Shown: one piece after another, positions 30,154 through 39,378 of the stretch
How positions within the stretch are numbered: the stretch's first letter is position 1
Layout of the letters: every line of letters begins with the position of its first letter
From: Isotricha intestinalis
Taxonomy: Eukaryota; Ciliophora; Litostomatea; Vestibuliferida; Isotrichidae
Length of the DNA: 42,085 nucleotides
Assembly: GCA_023807065.1 (NCBI GenBank)
Contig: JAJJLU010000452.1
Span: forward strand, 1 to 42,085
Reading direction: 5' to 3'
Translations under genes and position numbers: made by a program
Notes under the pieces: model-generated
Databases searched by the model: none
What the model saw: only the letters and a program-made list of their open reading frames with translations
Told to the model about the DNA's origin: nothing

Positions 30154-32130
30154 ATGTCAAATAATCCAAAAACAGAGAATCCAAAAGAAGAAGAAACTAA
30201 ATTATTAGGAAATAAAAAAAAGGCAGAAAACGAAATTGAATTAAAAGAGGAAAAAACTAATATATGTCATATATGTGAAAAAGAAAAAAGTTCTTTTCTT
30301 GAATGTTCAAATTGTCATATTTCTTTTTGTAATAATTGCATAAGTAATATTATATCAAAAGAAAAATTTGAAAATTTAATTGCTGATGAAAATGAAAAAA
30401 TAAAATGGCTTTGTTTTATTTGTCAAAAAAATTGTCCTTGTAAAAAATGTTCAAATAATGATATTTGCTTATTATGCAATGAAAAAAATAATTTAAGTAA
30501 TTATAATGAAATAATTAAAAAATTACCTTATTCACAAGAAGAAAATAATATTTTAAAAACAAAAGATAAAGATATTAAAAAAATTTTAGAAAATGAAGAA
30601 AAAATCTTAATTTGTTCAAATTGTATTCAAAAAAATAATATTTTATCTAATTTTTTAAGCGGTAAACCTTTTTCATCTTTAATAGACAATAAAGAAGAAA
30701 AAAATCAAAATTTAGAAAATAAAGAAAAAAAACCAAAAGAAAATATTTTTAATGTTCTTGATAAACAAATAGGAAATAATATAAATTCAAAATCAATAAA
30801 TTTTCCTCAAAGTGAAGTAAATAATATCAATTATCAAAATAATCCAAATTCAAATATAATAAATAATAATATAAATGAAAATTCAAATAAAGATTTACAA
30901 CAAGTTTTTAATGAAGAAAATCAAAAAAATTTTATTCCAGGATTAAATAATAATATTGATAATCAAATTCCTTTTTTTATGAATTTTCCAAGAAATTCAA
31001 ATTTAAATAATAATACAAATAATAATAATACAAAAGAATTAACTTCAACTTTTGCAAAAATTGCAGAATCACTTCAAAATTTTAATAGTCATAATTTACA
31101 AAATAATTTAAATGTTTTATCAAATATTAATCAATTAACTGGAATTATTAGTTCAATGTTAAATGATTCTAATAAAAAAGGAGAAGAAAAAAAAGATGAA
31201 AATTCTAATTCTTCAAATTCAATGATTTCATATATGATGACAATAATAGAAGATTTAAAAAAGCAAATAAATGTTATTCAATATTATACTCAATTACAAA
31301 AATATTTTATAAATTATATAATGAAATATTTAGAATTATTTATGGAGCAAATATCAAATCAAAATTATTTAAATGAACAAAAAGGAAATTATTTTTCTAA
31401 TCAAATACCAAATTTATTTCCAATGCCAATGTCAAATTTAAATAATATGAATCCTCCAGTAATGAATATAATTAAACAAATGCCTATTATTCCTATTAAC
31501 ACTACTACTATTATACCTGGTTTAAATATTCCTAATATTCCTTCTTTAAATTTAAATCAAAATAATAATGATGATAAAAAAGAATCAAATAAAAACACTA
31601 ATTTTAATCTTATGTTCCAACAAAATAATCAAAATTCTAACATTCCTTTAAAAATTAATGGATTAAATCCTATGATTAATAATATTTCTATTCCTAATTT
31701 ACATGAACAAAATATGTTTGCTCAAATTAAAAATTCTCAAAATTCAAATTTAAATAAAATGAATAGTCAATTTATTCCTAATCAAAATAATAATAATCCT
31801 AATTTAAACAATCCAATTCCTAATATTCCAAATCAATTATTTCCTCAATTTAATTTAAATAATCAAAGTATTAATCCTCAGAATTTATTTTTTAATACTC
31901 AAAATAATAATAATAATAATAATGATAATAATATGAGTACAAATATTAATAATTTAGGTAATATTAATAATTTAAATAATAATAGTCAAGGAACTGATTT
32001 TTCTTTTAATCCTTCCATTTTAAATCAACCTAATCCTTTTCTTTATCAAATGTTAATGAATAATCAAAATCCTATTGATTTAAATGATAAAAATGAAATT
32101 AATAATTCGCAGATTAAAAAGGAAAATTAA
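30154..32130 (+). CDS. CXXC zinc-finger protein with long Asn-rich tail
   Basis: This is a 658-residue protein. Residues 38-108 contain paired CXXC knuckles: C38-x2-C41, C51-x2-C54, C59-x2-C62, then W85-x-C87-x2-C90-x3-C94-x-C96-x2-C99 and C105-x2-C108. The W-x-C-x2-C-x3-C-x-C-x2-C block resembles the CDCA7-type zinc finger (zf-4CXXC_R1), a chromatin-associated domain, though a PHD/RING-like finger is an alternative. The rest is low-complexity and dominated by Asn, with Gln, Ile, Pro and Leu, except for a helical segment near residues 360-415. Nuclear or chromatin function is inferred only from the finger. The ATAT1-type gene follows 254 bases downstream on the same strand. Confidence 0.8.
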   Translation: MSNNPKTENPKEEETKLLGNKKKAENEIELKEEKTNICHICEKEKSSFLECSNCHISFCNNCISNIISKEKFENLIADENEKIKWLCFICQKNCPCKKCSNNDICLLCNEKNNLSNYNEIIKKLPYSQEENNILKTKDKDIKKILENEEKILICSNCIQKNNILSNFLSGKPFSSLIDNKEEKNQNLENKEKKPKENIFNVLDKQIGNNINSKSINFPQSEVNNINYQNNPNSNIINNNINENSNKDLQQVFNEENQKNFIPGLNNNIDNQIPFFMNFPRNSNLNNNTNNNNTKELTSTFAKIAESLQNFNSHNLQNNLNVLSNINQLTGIISSMLNDSNKKGEEKKDENSNSSNSMISYMMTIIEDLKKQINVIQYYTQLQKYFINYIMKYLELFMEQISNQNYLNEQKGNYFSNQIPNLFPMPMSNLNNMNPPVMNIIKQMPIIPINTTTIIPGLNIPNIPSLNLNQNNNDDKKESNKNTNFNLMFQQNNQNSNIPLKINGLNPMINNISIPNLHEQNMFAQIKNSQNSNLNKMNSQFIPNQNNNNPNLNNPIPNIPNQLFPQFNLNNQSINPQNLFFNTQNNNNNNNDNNMSTNINNLGNINNLNNNSQGTDFSFNPSILNQPNPFLYQMLMNNQNPIDLNDKNEINNSQIKKEN

Positions 32131-32383
32131 ATTTTATTTTTTAAAATATAATATGTTATTTGAAAAAAATTTGAAAGGAAATATTGTTTTTTAATATATA
32201 TATTTATATAAAATTTATATTAAATAATCTATAAAATATTAAAAAAAGTTAGATAAGAATAACAAAAATAAATGAATTATGAAAAACAATTAATTTTAAT
32301 TATTTTTTGAAAAAAAAAAACAAAAAAAAACAAAATTCTTAAAAATAAAAAGAATAAAACAACCAAAAAAAAACATAAAAAAA

Positions 32384-33343
32384 ATGAAATTCAATTTTGA
32401 CATAGATCATTGCTCAAATTTTTCATCTCATAACGGTATAGTTTTTTTAGATGGAAGTAACCCAGGAAAATTTTCGAGACAAAATTACGAAAATTTATGT
32501 TATTTATTAGATACAGTAGGTAAATTATCAGCAGAAGTAAAATAAATAATATTTAATATACAATATAAAAAAAATTAGGCACAAAATTTAGGAGCTGTTA
32601 TAACAACAGGAAATAAATTTTTTAATTCAGATCAAAGAATATATTTAAAATGTGATGGAAATATTTTTATTGGATTTATTAAAATTGGAAAAAAACATTT
32701 ATTTATTTATGATGATATTGGTAAAATTACTGAAATTAATCCTCTTTGTGTTTTAGACTTTTATGTTTATGATAAATGTCAAAGAAATGGTTTTGGAAAA
32801 ATTATTTTTCAAGAAATGATTGATAAAGAACAAATTGAACCTAGAAAATTAGGATATGATAGACCTAGTGTTAAATTTTTAAATTTTTTAAATAAACATT
32901 ATCAATTAAAAGATTATGTTCAACAAAATAATAATTTTGTTGTTTTCAAAGATTATTTTAATGATGAAAAAAAAAAAGATAAAAGAAATTATAATAACAC
33001 TTACAGTAATTATAATACTTATGAAGGGGATTATAATAGAAATTATTTTAATAATTATGACAGTAATATTAATAATAATAATAAAGATAATAATAATATA
33101 TATGATAATAAGGAAAACAATTATGAAAATAATTTTAGAAAATTAAAAAGAAATGATATTCCCAAAAAACAATCTGGAATACAAAAAATAATGAGAAGAA
33201 GAGAAAATAATAATAATAATAATAATATTGATATTAATATTAAAGATAATAATACTGAAATTGGAAATCAATTTTCTCCTCAAAAAAAAGTTAACTATCA
33301 GTCAAGTTCTTCTGAATATGGTGCTTATTATTATATGAAATAA
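32384..33343 (+). CDS. ATAT1: Alpha-tubulin N-acetyltransferase, two exons
   Basis: Exon 1 is 32384-32536 and exon 2 is 32579-33343, giving 305 residues. The junction creates GKLSAE/AQNLGA, which matches the ATAT1 family sequence and confirms the splice. The protein acetylates Lys40 of alpha-tubulin inside the microtubule lumen, marking stable axonemal microtubules. Visible family features are the start KFNFDID, Q53 (human Q58), the FIGFIKIG strand, LCVLDFYV with C108 (human C120), the acetyl-CoA loop QRNGFG 119-124, and DRPS with D145 (human D157). Spacings between C108, Q119 and D145 equal those of the human enzyme. Residues after about 180 form an Asn-rich tail not needed for the fold. Without the intron the frame would appear to start at 32816, mid-domain. 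Confidence 0.96.
32537..32578 (+). other. Intron in the ATAT1-type gene (42 nt)
   Basis: GTAAAATAAA...AAAATTAG lies between codons. Family alignment across the junction fixes both ends. Confidence 0.93.
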
Positions 33344-33418
33344 AATTTTATTTTTTAAAATCCAATTATTATTCAATTTAAATATATGAAATAAAACAAC
33401 GTAATAAATAATATATTA

Positions 33419-34873
33419 TTAAACCTCAATTTCTTCATCATTTTCTTCACCAAAATTTAGGATTTTAATATTAATAATAAGTTTTCCATTGATTAATTCT
33501 TTAGAATTAATGTCCCCTAAAAGAAATTGTCTTTTTAAAATATATTCTTGAAATAAAAATTGATTGTATATACTAATAGTATCAGAAATAATTTCATTAT
33601 AATTATTTTTATTAGTATTTTTAACATAATCTCCAAAAATTTCTATTTTTTGTTGTTTACCGGCTCTATGAATCTTATACTTAATATCATTTATATTAAT
33701 ATCTCCCTCAGGATAAAATTCAATGATTAAACCTTTTAATGTTGCATAAACTTTATATTTTTTTATTTCATTCACATTAAATTGACTTTTTTTTCCACTT
33801 ATAAAATCTAAATTAATATTTTTAAATCTTAAATTGATAATTTTTTCTTTTTCCACCAAAGGATAAATAATTTTATTATTTTCTACAATCACATCACTTT
33901 CTTCATAAAGTTTTATAGAATCTTTTAAATTAACAAAATTACTTAATTCTTTTTCAGATATTTTTGTTTTTAAATCAAAGTATTGTAAATTAAATTTTTG
34001 GAAAAAATTTTTAAATTTTTCCATAAAATCAAAAGAGTGACCTGATTTAGTCTTAATTTGAGTTTTTAAAAAATCTAATATTCTTGAATTATAATCATAA
34101 ACTTCTTTATTATTATCATTTCCTAAAATAAGATGAAGAAGTAAAATTTCTTTATTTTCATTTATTTCTTTAGAAATATAATAACAATAATTAGTATTCA
34201 TAATTATTCTTTTTTCTAAATTTAATTCTCTTTTTAATATTGCTTCATAATAAAAATCAATTTCTTCTAAACTAGTTAATTTAACTAAATTATGAATAAT
34301 AATAACTTTATCTGTAAATTTTTGTTTAATTGAATTTAATCTTTCTAATTCATTTCCTCCTAAATATGAAATAACATAAATACAAAGTTCTGAAATTTCT
34401 AAAACAAAATTTCTAATGAATAATTCATTTATTTTAGTTGTTATTTCATTATCTTTTTGTCTTTTCATTTTTTCAATTTCTGTTTCGTCTTTATCCATTA
34501 TTTCTAAATTTTTTAAAAAAAATTTAGGAGTTAAATTTGAACCTAAAGAATCTAAAAACACTAAATTATAATCTTTATATGTTTTAAAAAATAAACTTGG
34601 ATTAATTCTTAAATCTGGATTTTGTATACAATTACCCAATATTTTAGATAATATGAAAGTTTTACCTGAAAATTTATCTCCAATTATTCCTACTAAATAA
34701 TCCATTTTTTTTCCTTTAAAATATTCTAAAAATTCTTTTGTTGAATAAAATTTCCATCCACTTTTTATTAAATCTAACATTCTTGTTATTTCTATTGTAC
34801 AATCAAATTTATCTGGTCTTTTTTGTAATTTTGTTCCAAAAAATTTTTCAAAAAAAGAATTTATCATGAACAT
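33419..34873 (-). CDS. P-loop GTPase-like protein with beta-rich C-terminus
   Basis: This is a 484-residue protein. A Walker A/G1 motif lies at residues 65-72 (GDKFSGKT) and a G3-like D108-SLG-111 follows a hydrophobic strand (NLVFLDSLG). The expected G4 N/TKxD is replaced by HNLVKLTS, so base specificity is uncertain. The arrangement resembles large GTPases of the GBP/dynamin-like group, common in protists. The last 130 residues are beta-rich with repeated short strands (KVYATLKGLIIEF, QQKIEIFGDYVKN) and recall an Hsp20/alpha-crystallin-like fold, a tentative reading. There is no membrane span. The start may be Met1 or Met3. It converges with the ATAT1-type gene (stops 75 bases apart) and is divergent from the copine gene with 132 bases between starts. 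Confidence 0.78.
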   Translation of the reverse strand: MFMINSFFEKFFGTKLQKRPDKFDCTIEITRMLDLIKSGWKFYSTKEFLEYFKGKKMDYLVGIIGDKFSGKTFILSKILGNCIQNPDLRINPSLFFKTYKDYNLVFLDSLGSNLTPKFFLKNLEIMDKDETEIEKMKRQKDNEITTKINELFIRNFVLEISELCIYVISYLGGNELERLNSIKQKFTDKVIIIHNLVKLTSLEEIDFYYEAILKRELNLEKRIIMNTNYCYYISKEINENKEILLLHLILGNDNNKEVYDYNSRILDFLKTQIKTKSGHSFDFMEKFKNFFQKFNLQYFDLKTKISEKELSNFVNLKDSIKLYEESDVIVENNKIIYPLVEKEKIINLRFKNINLDFISGKKSQFNVNEIKKYKVYATLKGLIIEFYPEGDININDIKYKIHRAGKQQKIEIFGDYVKNTNKNNYNEIISDTISIYNQFLFQEYILKRQFLLGDINSKELINGKLIINIKILNFGEENDEEIEV

Positions 34874-35005
34874 ATTTAAATATTAATCAATAAAAATTTA
34901 TTTTAACTATTTATAACATTTGGTTATAATTAATTTATTAAATATTTTCTAATATTTTATAGGATTTTTTTTTTGAAATTCAATAAATAGTGAATATTAT
35001 AAAAA

Positions 35006-36862
35006 ATGGGTAATTGTTCTTCACCAAATAAAAAAAATCCAAAAAATAATCAAAACACTGAACTCAATACTAATCCTAATGATTCTTTGACGATGAAAAA
35101 AATTACTGGAAATAAAAATAATAAAAATATAGAAGTAAAAGAAGACCATCAAAAAAATGATAATATTGAAACAAAAAAATTTCCAAATTCAGAAAGAATA
35201 TATGATTTACATTCAAAAGATTTAGACTTTTTAGAAAATTTTAAAAAAAATTATCAAAAAAGAAACTTTCCAAAAGGAGAATATATATTTAACAAAAAAT
35301 TAGATAATAAAATTTTAAATGAATCAGATAAATTATCTACAAAAGTAGAGTTATTTATAAGTTTATTAAACTTAAAAAATGATTCTTTAAATTATAGTGT
35401 TAAAGTTTTCATTTGTAATAATAAAAAATATGGACAATTTGATTTTTTAAAAGAAACTGAACAAAATTTAGGTTTTGAAATATTTTATGGAACAACTTTT
35501 TTATTAGATTATTATTTTGAAAAAGAACAAATTATAAGATGTCAAATTATGGAAGAAGGAAAAAAAATATCAATAATCGAATTTTCCGTGAGTTATATTA
35601 TGGGAAGTCAAAATTTTAAATGTATAAAAAAAATAATAAATCAAAATTCAAAAAATGAAATAGGAGAAATTGAATTAACTTTAAAACAAATTGATAATAC
35701 ATTAGAAAATACAATTTCAGAATTTTCAGATATTGAATTTGAATTTAATGAAAATGATAATTATGAAAGATTTTTTATATTGAATAATTATAATGATGGA
35801 AAAGTATGGAGACCATGTTATAAAAGTATGGAATTTAAATTAAATAATAATAGGTGTAAATTAAAGAAAATAAGAATAGATTCATTTTTTTTAAGAGAAA
35901 CAGAAAATCAAAATATAATAATGGAAATATATAAAACAACAGATTCATATCCTTCATCATATGCACAATTTTCTTTAAATAATATAAACTCTCCAATAAT
36001 AATATATAAAAAGTTAAACAAAACAAATATAACAAACAATAATAATAATGATGATAATAATATAATAGGTAAAATAACATTAGTGCATAAATTAATTAAA
36101 AAATTAACATTCATAGATTATTTAAAAAAAGGAATAGATATAAATTTAGATATTGCAATTGATTATACAATATCGAATGGAAAACCAAATGAGAAAAAAT
36201 CATTACATTATGATGGCGAAGAACCAAATGATTATGAAAAAGCAATTTTATCATGTGGTAAAATTGTTGGTTATTATGATAGAGATCAAATTTTTCCTGT
36301 TTATGGTTTTGGTGGAATTCCAAAAAATGAAAAAGCAGTTAATCATTGTTTTAATATAAATTTTCAAGAATCACCTGATATAAAAACAATAGATGAAGTA
36401 ATTAGAGTTTATAAAAAATCTCTTAAAGAAATAAAATTTTCAGGACCAACTTTTTTTTCTCCTATAATAATAAAAGTAATGGAAGAAATATCTTTAAAAA
36501 TAGAGAAACATCCGAAAGACAATTATTATGAAATATTAATGATATTAACAGATGGAATTATAAATGATATGAAAGAAACAATTAAATTATTAATTGATTG
36601 TGCAAATTTACCTTTAAGTGTTATTATTATTGGAATTGGAAAGAGTGATTTTACAAATATGATAGTTTTAGATGGAGATGAATTTCCTTTAACTGATTGT
36701 AATGGAAGAGTTACTAGAAGAGATTTAGTTCAGTTTGTTCAATATGAACAGTTTAAACAAGGAGGAAAGGAAGAATTAGCTGAAGAAGTTTTAAAGGAAA
36801 TTCCCAGACAAGTTGAAGAATATTATTCTTTAACTGGAAATTTTAATGAAAAGGTGTTTTAA
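35006..36862 (+). CDS. Copine with N-terminal myristoylation motif
   Basis: This is a 618-residue copine. It starts MGNCSS, a Gly2 myristoylation and Cys4 palmitoylation site as in plant BONZAI copines, so it should be membrane-anchored. Two C2-like regions lie at about 110-235 and 245-365. The copine A (vWA-like) domain follows: MIDAS D386-x-T388-x-S390 in DYTISNGKP, PVYGFGGIP, the YGPT-like SGPTFFSP, MILTDGIINDM (D516), and the end RDLVQFVQY to EIPRQVEEYY. Copines are Ca2+-dependent phospholipid-binding adaptors. The C2 regions here lack the usual paired Asp residues (no SDPF and no NxxxD cluster), so Ca2+ control through C2 is doubtful, and lipidation may replace it. It converges with the next gene, the stops being 29 bases apart. 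Confidence 0.95.
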   Translation: MGNCSSPNKKNPKNNQNTELNTNPNDSLTMKKITGNKNNKNIEVKEDHQKNDNIETKKFPNSERIYDLHSKDLDFLENFKKNYQKRNFPKGEYIFNKKLDNKILNESDKLSTKVELFISLLNLKNDSLNYSVKVFICNNKKYGQFDFLKETEQNLGFEIFYGTTFLLDYYFEKEQIIRCQIMEEGKKISIIEFSVSYIMGSQNFKCIKKIINQNSKNEIGEIELTLKQIDNTLENTISEFSDIEFEFNENDNYERFFILNNYNDGKVWRPCYKSMEFKLNNNRCKLKKIRIDSFFLRETENQNIIMEIYKTTDSYPSSYAQFSLNNINSPIIIYKKLNKTNITNNNNNDDNNIIGKITLVHKLIKKLTFIDYLKKGIDINLDIAIDYTISNGKPNEKKSLHYDGEEPNDYEKAILSCGKIVGYYDRDQIFPVYGFGGIPKNEKAVNHCFNINFQESPDIKTIDEVIRVYKKSLKEIKFSGPTFFSPIIIKVMEEISLKIEKHPKDNYYEILMILTDGIINDMKETIKLLIDCANLPLSVIIIGIGKSDFTNMIVLDGDEFPLTDCNGRVTRRDLVQFVQYEQFKQGGKEELAEEVLKEIPRQVEEYYSLTGNFNEKVF

Positions 36863-36891
36863 TTTTTCTTATTTTTAGATTAATATTTTTT

Positions 36892-38457
36892 TTATTTATT
36901 TGGTTTTTCTTTTTTTTTTTTTTCATTTTGAATTTTTTCTTCTTTTATTTCTTCGTCTTTTTCTATTTTTTTTATATTTTCTATTATTTTATAATCCATT
37001 TCATCTACTTTTCTTCTTCTATCAGAATTTAATAATTTAATAATTTGATTCATTCTTAAATATGTTTTAATAATATTTTCAATACCAAGACAATCTCTCA
37101 TAAAATCTTCACTCATATTTAAAATTTTTTTGTTTTTTGTATTAAAAGGGAAAATTTGAATAAGGAAAGAATTACATAAAGAAATTTTCTGAAGAATTCC
37201 TCCTTCAATAATATTATTATTAGTTAAAATTTTTCTAAAAAATTTTTTTTTTTTTACATTATTATGGGTAACAGATTTAATAAAATTACTATTATTCTTA
37301 GAATCAATAGAATTAAAATTAATCATTTTTTCAGAAGAATAAATAGATTTATTAATAGTAAAAGATTTTTCATCTAAAATTTTTTTTCTAGGAATAGAGA
37401 CATCAGAATCACTATTAAAATCATTTATATTTTGATTAAAATTAATATTTCTTTTCATTTGCTCTTGTTTTAAATTTTCATTATGTTTATTAACAATATG
37501 ACTGAAAATAACATAATTATTTTTAGTAGAAGCAAAAATAGACATAAATACTCTTGTTCCTTGAAAAAAAATAGAAGTGATTCCTCCAATTTGAGAAAGA
37601 ATATCTAAAATAGTAGGATAAGTTCTTGAATATTTATCTATATTAACTAAATTTAAATGAAAATTTATTTCTCCTATTTTAGTATCATTTGTTTTTAATA
37701 TTTTATTAGATATTTCTTTTATTGTTAATGACTCATCAAAAAATGCAAAATATAATGATTTTGAATTACTTGAAATTATTCCTGAATTTGTTTCATATTC
37801 TATTGTTTTATAATAATTTTCTATATGAGTATAATATTCTGTTGATAATTTAAATTGTATTGATAATTTTTGAATATTTATTGGATGTTTAAAATTTGAA
37901 TGTTCAATTTTTGGAATACTAAATATAAAATTAAATGGTATTTTATTAATTGTTGATTCATAAGTTAAATTTTGTTTTATTATTTGAAATGTTAAATATG
38001 TCTCTTTTTCATTTAAATAATTTGATAAAGTTATTTTATTATTTCTTCCTATGCAATTGTAATTATTTTTATCAAAGTTAATATTATATTTTAAATTAAA
38101 TAAATCACATTTTTCATATTTTACTTCATTTAAATCTCCATTATTATTTGCTAAAAATATTTTAAAAATATATTTGTCTTTTAATTCATTTTCTAAAATT
38201 TCAGAATTAAAAGCAAAAACTCCATCATTAAAATCAAAGGAATTTGATTCATTTAAACTTATTTTATTATATCCTACATAGTAATTTTTATGTAAACACC
38301 ATTTTACAAATAATTGAACTGAAAAAATTAAAGTAAATAATATCATTAAGATTGTTAATATTGCACCTAAATATGTTGGTCTTCTTTTTTCTTTAAAAAC
38401 ATATAAAATTGGAGAAGGACTTAAAATATCAATTTGATAAAAACATCTCTTTTGCAT
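36892..38457 (-). CDS. Two-span membrane protein of a protist family
   Basis: This is a 521-residue protein with a short cytosolic N-terminus, a membrane span at about 29-52 (after the basic KEKRRPTYLG), and a large extracytosolic region with several N-x-S/T sites. A second span lies around 277-317, led by SRTYPTILDILSQIGGITSI. A basic, Ser-rich cytosolic tail ends in a Lys/Glu run. I know the layout, and the Tyr-Pro-Thr...IGGI motif before the second span, from large, uncharacterised transmembrane families in Tetrahymena and Paramecium. Function is unknown; the topology could suit a receptor or anchor. The last 25 residues are encoded by an almost pure A/G sense stretch. It is divergent from the next gene with 123 bases between starts. 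Confidence 0.8.
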   Translation of the reverse strand: MQKRCFYQIDILSPSPILYVFKEKRRPTYLGAILTILMILFTLIFSVQLFVKWCLHKNYYVGYNKISLNESNSFDFNDGVFAFNSEILENELKDKYIFKIFLANNNGDLNEVKYEKCDLFNLKYNINFDKNNYNCIGRNNKITLSNYLNEKETYLTFQIIKQNLTYESTINKIPFNFIFSIPKIEHSNFKHPINIQKLSIQFKLSTEYYTHIENYYKTIEYETNSGIISSNSKSLYFAFFDESLTIKEISNKILKTNDTKIGEINFHLNLVNIDKYSRTYPTILDILSQIGGITSIFFQGTRVFMSIFASTKNNYVIFSHIVNKHNENLKQEQMKRNINFNQNINDFNSDSDVSIPRKKILDEKSFTINKSIYSSEKMINFNSIDSKNNSNFIKSVTHNNVKKKKFFRKILTNNNIIEGGILQKISLCNSFLIQIFPFNTKNKKILNMSEDFMRDCLGIENIIKTYLRMNQIIKLLNSDRRRKVDEMDYKIIENIKKIEKDEEIKEEKIQNEKKKKEKPNK

Positions 38458-38580
38458 AATATTAAATTTAAATTATATTTAAAAAACCCAAAAAAAATAA
38501 GAAATCATCAAAAGCAAATTAAACAATAATTAAATCTAATAAAAAAAAATAAAAAATAAAAATAAAAAAAAAATAAAAAA

Positions 38581-39264
38581 ATGAATAATAAGTATTTTTG
38601 TCTAATTCTCCTTATTAATTATTCAATATCATCGACAATAAAAAGAGAAGAAAAAGAAGAAGAAAAAATAAAAGAAATAAAAGAAATAAAAGAATTAAAA
38701 CCAAATCCATGGTATGCATATTGGTCTCCAGATTGTTGTATATGCAGTCCTATTTTTCATAGAATAGAAAATAATAATTTTGATGAAAAAGAAGAAATAA
38801 AAATTAAAAAAACACCAAAAACAACAAATATTATATTTGAAACTTTTTTAACTACAATCATCAGAGGTTCTTTATTAAATTTTAAACATATTAAAAAAGG
38901 GAAATACAGAAATTTTTTTGAAAATATTATTAAAAATTTAATTAGTATAATGACAATAAAAAGTTTATTTAGTTTAATAAGTGGAAATAATAGAATATAT
39001 TTTAGGTATTTATTTTTTTTTTGTTCTATTATGTATTATTGCAAAGGTGAAAGTTTATCAATGAGTATTTCTGTTATTGTTTTTTCTTTAATTAGAATTA
39101 TTGGTTATATTTCTTGTGATGAAATTGCTGAAAAATTTTCTAATAATAATATTTATGTTAAATGTATTATTAATGGTGTTCTTACTTATTTTTTAGAAGT
39201 TTATTGTGATTTAGGAGAAATTAATTTAAATCAAATTATTCAAGGAAAATTAAAAAGGTTTTGA
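38581..39264 (+). CDS. Secreted or multi-span membrane protein, unknown
   Basis: This is a 227-residue protein with a signal-peptide-like start (MNNKYFCLILLINYSISS), then a Lys/Glu stretch and a short Cys/Trp segment (NPWYAYWSPDCCICSP). The second half is hydrophobic, with likely membrane segments around residues 115-130, 140-155, 160-178 and 190-205. It ends in TGA. I recognise no family. If the signal peptide is cleaved, the Cys-rich segment faces the lumen. It converges with the coiled-coil gene 114 bases downstream. Confidence 0.72.
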   Translation: MNNKYFCLILLINYSISSTIKREEKEEEKIKEIKEIKELKPNPWYAYWSPDCCICSPIFHRIENNNFDEKEEIKIKKTPKTTNIIFETFLTTIIRGSLLNFKHIKKGKYRNFFENIIKNLISIMTIKSLFSLISGNNRIYFRYLFFFCSIMYYCKGESLSMSISVIVFSLIRIIGYISCDEIAEKFSNNNIYVKCIINGVLTYFLEVYCDLGEINLNQIIQGKLKRF

Positions 39265-39378
39265 TTATGATTTATTTATTTCATTTATTTTTTATTTAAA
39301 AAAGGTATATTTTAATATTTTTTTTTAAAAATATTTATCGTCAAAATAATATAAAATAAATGTAATATATAAAAATAT

